Shown: one piece after another, positions 59,301 to 64,000 of the stretch
Position numbering within the stretch: position 1 is the stretch's first letter
Layout: each line of letters opens with the position of its first letter
Assembly (NCBI GenBank): GCA_037783415.1
Contig: JAZGTN010000097.1
Span: 186,001 to 250,000, forward strand
DNA from: Leptasterias polaris
Taxonomy: Eukaryota > Echinodermata > Asteroidea > Forcipulatida > Asteriidae
Direction: 5' to 3'
DNA length: 64,000 nt
The notes under the pieces: model-generated
The model's input: the letters and a program-made list of their open reading frames with translations, nothing else
What the model was told of the DNA's origin: nothing
Database searches by the model: none
Program-made: the position numbers and the translations under genes

Positions 59301-60900
59301 TATATATTGCATGTTAAAGCTCAACAGCTAAATGACAATTAAAGACTGGTTCTTACTTCACGCGAAAGCAAAAGGAAAGTGAATTGTCTCGCATCACAAT
59401 TGGGAAAAACGCTGAGCGCGTACCGATTAATGTGTATCCAAAATTCACTTCGTATGAACCAGGCAATTAACACAATAAAAGAGCGAGGCCACTCTGCATC
59501 CATCTCATAAGCATTTTTCCAATGGCTGTACCTGAAACCATCCAAAAAAGCATTTCAATATGTGAATGGATCTTCAGAAATGCAAAAATGGACATCTATT
59601 AGATATTCAGAAAACTGACTTTTTTTTTTTTTTTTTTTAATTACCCCCTCAAATTTCAATCAAATAATGGACTGAAAAATTATGTGACCTTTTCCATCCA
59701 TTTTTTAATGTAAACTTGAAAGTTTTTTAAAACAAAATATTTTAAAGTAAAAAAATAAAATAAAATCATCTTCAAATAATTTAAGTATTTTGTGGAATCT
59801 GAATTAAGGGCTACGGCTATTGCTGTGAATGTCACTGTTGCTAAGAACAACCTGTACTTCAATGCATGATGGCGCAGCGATCCAACTATAGCCGTAGCTG
59901 CCAATTCAGACATGACCTAAGCCTGCATGACCATTGTAAGACTTTTTGGGGTGGTTTCAGGTACTTGCAAAAAATTACACCCATTGGAAAAACTGCTAAA
60001 GTGACGAATGCTAAGCTATATGCTTATAATGTCTGCTACTTAAAGTTTGTTCAATGCAATTATTGCTTGACATTTCCTCAGGTTAACTTATGCACAATTA
60101 TAATGGGATTAGTGTTCACTCCGTTTGTATTGGTATAGACCTTTATCATTCCAGGATCTTCATAGTCTTGGTACCTGTGTGCATTAGCAATAATGGATAC
60201 TGATTCTTATTGTACCAGACTATTTGTGTCCTTCCAGCCTCGGTTTGATCTCATTGATTTGAATGTGTGAAATACAAATTGGTGCCATCATAAAAAGATC
60301 TATTACAGTTATGCATGATGTTTGTATTGTTTTTATATTTCCTGCCTGTCAAAAAAAAGTTGCATATTTTGTCTGTTTTGCATCATGGGGTTAGTATTGT
60401 CCAAGAGTTATCCTTGATATTGCAGTTATGGGGCACAGTCGTTTCAATCCTAATCCGTTTGTATGATAATGGGTGTGTAATTGATCCAAGTTTCTCAATA
60501 TTTCAAAGTTCAAGCACACTTTCTTGCAACTAACAGTCAGTATTTGTGGTTGAAAACATTATTTAACACTTTCATCTTGGAATATTTCTTATTAATTTTC
60601 CAGTGTAAATAAAATCAAAGGCTGATTTGCTGTGCACACTAATTCCATCCGTCCATTTTCTTTTGGCTGAAATGTACTATATTAGTATTATATAACACAT
60701 TAGCATTGTATAATTATATTTACAGCAAGAGTAATGGCTTGATAATATTTCTGAATAAAATAATTTATTGAGTTCAAGTCATTATGTGTCTTTTGTTTAC
60801 ATTGACATACTTTTAGTTTATTTTTTTCAAGTGTTAGGGGATGAAACAAATTTATTAAGGAATTGGGTTCAGAACACACACAAACGTACTGTTCTAAAAA
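59301..60900. other. Intergenic region between STMND1-like and NRDE2
   Basis: Holds a repeat related to 34155-34500 (59360-59470), a T run (59620-59638), MITE family B copy 2 (59806-59912) and several AATAAA words. No gene recognised. Confidence 0.55.
59806..59912. mobile_element. Foldback MITE family B, copy 2
   Basis: CTGAATTAAGGGCTACGGC at the left, ATAGCCGTAGCTGCCAATTC plus AG at the right: paired arms. Inner ACTTCAATGCATGATG as in 9823-9945. Confidence 0.65.
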
Positions 60901-60984
60901 CAAATCAACAGTTGAAAGTCTCTCGCCATTCGCTATGGTTAAAATAATTATCAGCCGAACTCATTAGTATTCATACTCCATGAA

Positions 60985-61215
60985 CTTTTGGTGCACAGTC
61001 ATTTCGAAGTGCAACAAACTTGCGCTATCGCGTTTCCATCAAAAGAGGGCGCTAACAAGATGTCAGCCTCCATTAGAAGAAGTTTGTGGGTCTTTGGGTC
61101 TTTTTGGTTGAAAACTGATAAATAAATGCTAACAAGTATTCGAATGTTTGGATAGACGTCGCATATTATTAGTAATGCTTAATAGGATTTCATTAGTCCA
61201 TAAAACACATTGAAA
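60985..61215 (+). promoter_or_regulatory. NRDE2: NRDE2 5' region with two short upstream ORFs
   Basis: ATGTCAGCCTCC.. opens a 21-codon ORF at 61060-61125, and ATGCTAACA.. a nine-codon ORF at 61126-61155. Both are in the main frame but stop before the NRDE2 ATG. GAGGGCGCTAACAAGATGTC resembles a short-5'-UTR start element. The transcription start is unknown. Confidence 0.35.
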
Positions 61216-61378
61216 ATGTCACGCAAACCGTTATTTCCGAGTGCAAATGTTGTGAGCACAAGAATTGATGCCATTTCCACAGCAGAAAAACTACTCGAGA
61301 TTGATGATACAACCAAAGCCGTCAGTTTAAATTCCACCGGTGCTGCGCAAAGCACATCGTCTGAAATACGACAAACAG
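61216..61378 (+). CDS. NRDE2: NRDE2 exon 1
   Basis: MSRKPLFPSANVVSTRIDAI and on to SEIRQT plus one base; donor ACAG|GTAGGT. The PLFP start resembles the vertebrate ALFP N-terminus. Confidence 0.85.
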
Positions 61379-64000
61379 GTAGGTTATTGTTAATGTTTTT
61401 AATTTTTAAAGAGCTGGGCATAAACATGTTGATTCAGAGAACTTACATGCCGTCGTGTGCCGAGAAGAAGATGGTGAACTGACCAGAAATTAAGGGAGAT
61501 GGTGGCATTCTATTTTGCGGATTTTTAGCCCATAATTAATCTGAATTATTATGTAATGTAGTCGGCAAAGCATCTTATTCCTGATGGAAACATCACACCA
61601 ACTTTGTTGGGAAACTGACTTGGTGTAAGACAATAAAGAATTGTTGTTTTAGACGTGAGAGGAAAACCCCAAACAAAAACGAAAAACCGACTGTCTTAGC
61701 AGGTAGTGGTAGGAACTGAAAACCCAATCCACATGCAAAGCTTCGGTCTGGGAATCAAACGGGGTCCACAGAGAGGTGATAGATAGGCAGGAAAAGAAAC
61801 TACTGAAGTGACTGAGCCAACCTTCTTACACAGGCACACAAAGTACTTTCCCAGGTAACAGAATGTTGTAATGCAATAAAATATTACCTGACAAAAATAA
61901 AACATGCTAAGTTTTCTTGAAATGCAGTTTTGCACATTAATTGTTTACACCCTTGCTCCAGTATCTTCCAGATCCATTACATTGGATAGTTGGGTTCTGC
62001 ACTCATCTCTTTAACTTTAAATATTTAATGTAATTGTCATGTGTTTTTTTTATATTATCTAGACAATTTAGACTGGCTGACTAATCAGAGCTTTCGAAGT
62101 GATGACGCAATCACCATTGCACAGCAACATGCAGTTAAAACTGATGAAGATGACAGAGAGCCTGTCCATATAGTTTCTTCACTATATCGGAAACACCAGG
62201 CTGAGGAATCTGACTCCAGTGAAGACTCAAACCACGATAACAACACTGCGTCAAAATCTAAATTAAGTATTGCTCAACTTGAAAAAGACAATCACAAATC
62301 CAGGTCCATTTCTCATCATTCGCACAAAAAGAGCAAAAAACACAGACATAGAAGAGACTATGAGTACAGCTCTGATGATGGACACCAGAAACAAAGTCAT
62401 CATCGTGATCGACACCACAGAGATAAGGAGAAGAAATATCACAAGAAGAAAAAGAGAAGAAGGAGAGATGACTCGAGCAGCGATGAGAGAAAGAGTGTCA
62501 CAAACTCCACACAAGTATCTGAAAAGTAGGCAATTTATTTTTTATCAAAAAACTTTCCAGCATTTTTTGTTTTGCCTTTCACTAAAACAAAGTTGTAACG
62601 CAGTTTTTACAGGATTTCTGAGTTAGGCAGAAGAGAATCCACAGAAGGCCTATCACTTAATTCAGTTGCATTACAAAAGTGTTGAAACATCAATTCCTTT
62701 CTTTAATACAAATTACAAGAAAGTATTAAATAACTGAAATGCATGTAAAACCATATGTTTTCCAAGCCTGTAGACCATGTAACCTGTGACATCACATGTT
62801 TACAAAAGAGCCACAGAGCCTGGACTTCCTGCAGGCACAACTTGATTTATAGGCATTTCTTAATTTATATGGAAATTATGACACAAAATGTAACAATCAT
62901 TTCCCAGTAACCAGTGCACTGCCACAAAGGTCATGGAATGTACAAGGTCACTCTTTTTGTAAACAAAGGTCACACGGTCTATTAGACATTTATACACCTC
63001 AAGAATAACATAAAACACCCAGGTGACAGATAAGTGCTTATGGTTGATGAAATATTGACTTTCGGAATACATTTATTTATTTTATCTTTATTGTGAATTT
63101 TCTTTTGTCTTATTACAGGATCATCCCAGCGAATGAAGAATTCTGTATTGATGTCAAATCTAATCAGAACAATCTCTGTTTTGACAGTCTTCATTTCACC
63201 GACACAGTTGCCTACCATCGTCTCGGTCACTCATGTCTTGGGCTTGACAAACGCCATCAGCATGTGACTTGGAAAGATGTCAAACCAAAGAAGAAACAAA
63301 GAGAGGGGTCTATGGGTTTCAGGTACTTCACTTCAGCTCCTCTTGAGGCAGATGAAGATGCAGTTGCCACTGAGACAAACCCTGGAATTGTAAATGCTGA
63401 TCCAAGGTTGCATTCATCAAAAGACTCCCTATCATACATCCCAATAGTCCATCCTGGCAGCCAGTCAAAGCCGGAGTGTGATCCTCTTGGAGTCTATGAT
63501 CCATCTACCCGAGCATATCTCCAGTCCAGTACCACCTTGAACCCTTCATTTCAACCCCTGGTTAAGTCCAAAACCTCCACCAATGCCAGCTCAGGAACTC
63601 AGACTACAGCCCACTACAACAGACATTTACATGAGAACCACAATGATGTTCATATGTGGCTTGAGTTTGTTAGATTTCAAGACTCCACTGAGTATGATAA
63701 ACTAGCTCCGACCGGTTCTAACCAGTCTCAGCAGGATAGCGACTCAAGTAAGATGAGCAGTAGTAGGCGAAGAACGGCCAAACTGATCGCTGAAAAGAAA
63801 CTTGCGATACTTGACAAGGCTCTTCTGAGGAACCCGAACAGTGTCCCGTTACATCTTGAGCAGCTGAAGATCGGAAAGGAATTATGGGATGTATCGGAGC
63901 AGATGAAACAATGGGAGAGGCTTCTTCGGTCTAACCCCAACGATGTTATGTTATGTAGGGAGTACCTTCTCTTCCATCAGACCTGTTTTTCTAGATTCTC
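61216..64000 (+). CDS. NRDE2: NRDE2 homologue, N-terminal part (3 exons, continues past window)
   Basis: Nuclear protein of the NRDE-2 family, which with the MTR4 helicase governs nuclear RNA surveillance and, in worms, nuclear RNAi. Exons 61216-61378, 62063-62525 and 63119-64000+ join in phase into about 500 residues. Diagnostic points: DNLDWLTNQSF near residue 55 (vertebrate LDWLSNPSF); a long Lys/Arg/His/Ser-rich stretch (HSHKKSKKHRHRRDYEYSS); YHRLGHSCLGLDKRHQHVTW; SYIPIVHPG with DPLGVYDPSTRAYLQ; and the first HAT repeats (HNDVHMWLEFVRFQD, AEKKLAILDKALLRNPNSV). The reading frame is open at the window end. The start ATG was chosen as the first one that opens the conserved frame. Confidence 0.93.
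62063..62525 (+). CDS. NRDE2: NRDE2 exon 2
   Basis: DNLDWLTNQSFRSDDAITIA then the basic Ser/Lys/His-rich region. Donor AAAA|GTAGGC leaves phase 2, which is the only choice that joins to KIIPANEEF without a stop. Confidence 0.88.
62765..62840 (-). repeat. Single-copy relative of the 47-bp minisatellite
   Basis: The minus strand reads GCAGGAAGTCCAGGCTCTGT, GGCTCTTTTGTAA, TGATGTCACAGGTTACATGG, TCTAC: the same order as 29719-29790 at the start of the big array, but only one unit. Confidence 0.75.
63119..64000 (+). CDS. NRDE2: NRDE2 exon 3 (open at window end)
   Basis: Acceptor TTACAG; KIIPANEEFCIDVKSN through VAYHRLGHSCLGLDKRH, VHPGSQSKPECDPLGVYD, WLEFVRFQD to LLFHQTCFSRFS. 293 codons with no stop. 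Confidence 0.93.

Overview
This window is animal genomic DNA: AT-rich and intron-dense, with GT/AG introns and coding exons close to vertebrate proteins. The PHD/2A LINE, the intact tyrosine-recombinase retrotransposon and a sea-urchin-style histone 3' stem-loop suggest a marine invertebrate deuterostome, most likely an echinoderm. The organism is an inference; the gene identities are much firmer. All recognised genes are on the + strand.

Layout. (1) Positions 1-46727 hold the 3' part of the cytoplasmic dynein 1 heavy chain gene (DYNC1H1). There are 36 exons, joined in phase into about 1618 residues from AAA4 through the stalk/microtubule-binding domain, AAA5, AAA6 and the C-terminal domain to the stop. 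Its 3' UTR and candidate poly(A) signals run to about 47432. (2) Positions 47433-51460 are intergenic and AT-rich, with diverged duplications. (3) Positions 53689-58745 hold a six-exon, 344-residue N-acylated stathmin-domain protein (STMND1-like), with a possible non-coding 5' exon near 51751. (4) Positions 61216-64000 hold the 5' part of NRDE2 (three exons, cut by the window end).

The DYNC1H1 introns are enlarged by mobile DNA. Intron 6 holds a structurally complete DIRS-type retrotransposon (3390-9470: Gag-like, RT/RNase H/methyltransferase-like and tyrosine recombinase frames, inverted terminal repeats and the internal complementary region), inserted into an older foldback MITE. Intron 8 holds a full-length hAT transposon (11240-16252) with an 8-bp target duplication, a two-exon BED/hAT transposase and a 226-bp tandem array inside the element. 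Intron 14 holds a LINE whose 1192-residue ORF has a signal-peptide-like N-terminus, a 2A ribosome-skipping motif, a PHD finger, an APE endonuclease and RT. Intron 20 holds about 71 copies of a 47-bp minisatellite with a 17-unit higher-order duplication. Intron 34 holds about 36 copies of a 13-bp satellite. Intron 18 holds a repeat carrying a perfect histone-type 3' stem-loop.

The three host genes are not an operon: dynein heavy chain is the minus-end microtubule motor, the STMND1-like protein is a predicted membrane-anchored tubulin regulator, and NRDE2 is a nuclear RNA-surveillance cofactor. Human DYNC1H1 and NRDE2 both lie on 14q32, so part of the linkage may be ancestral.
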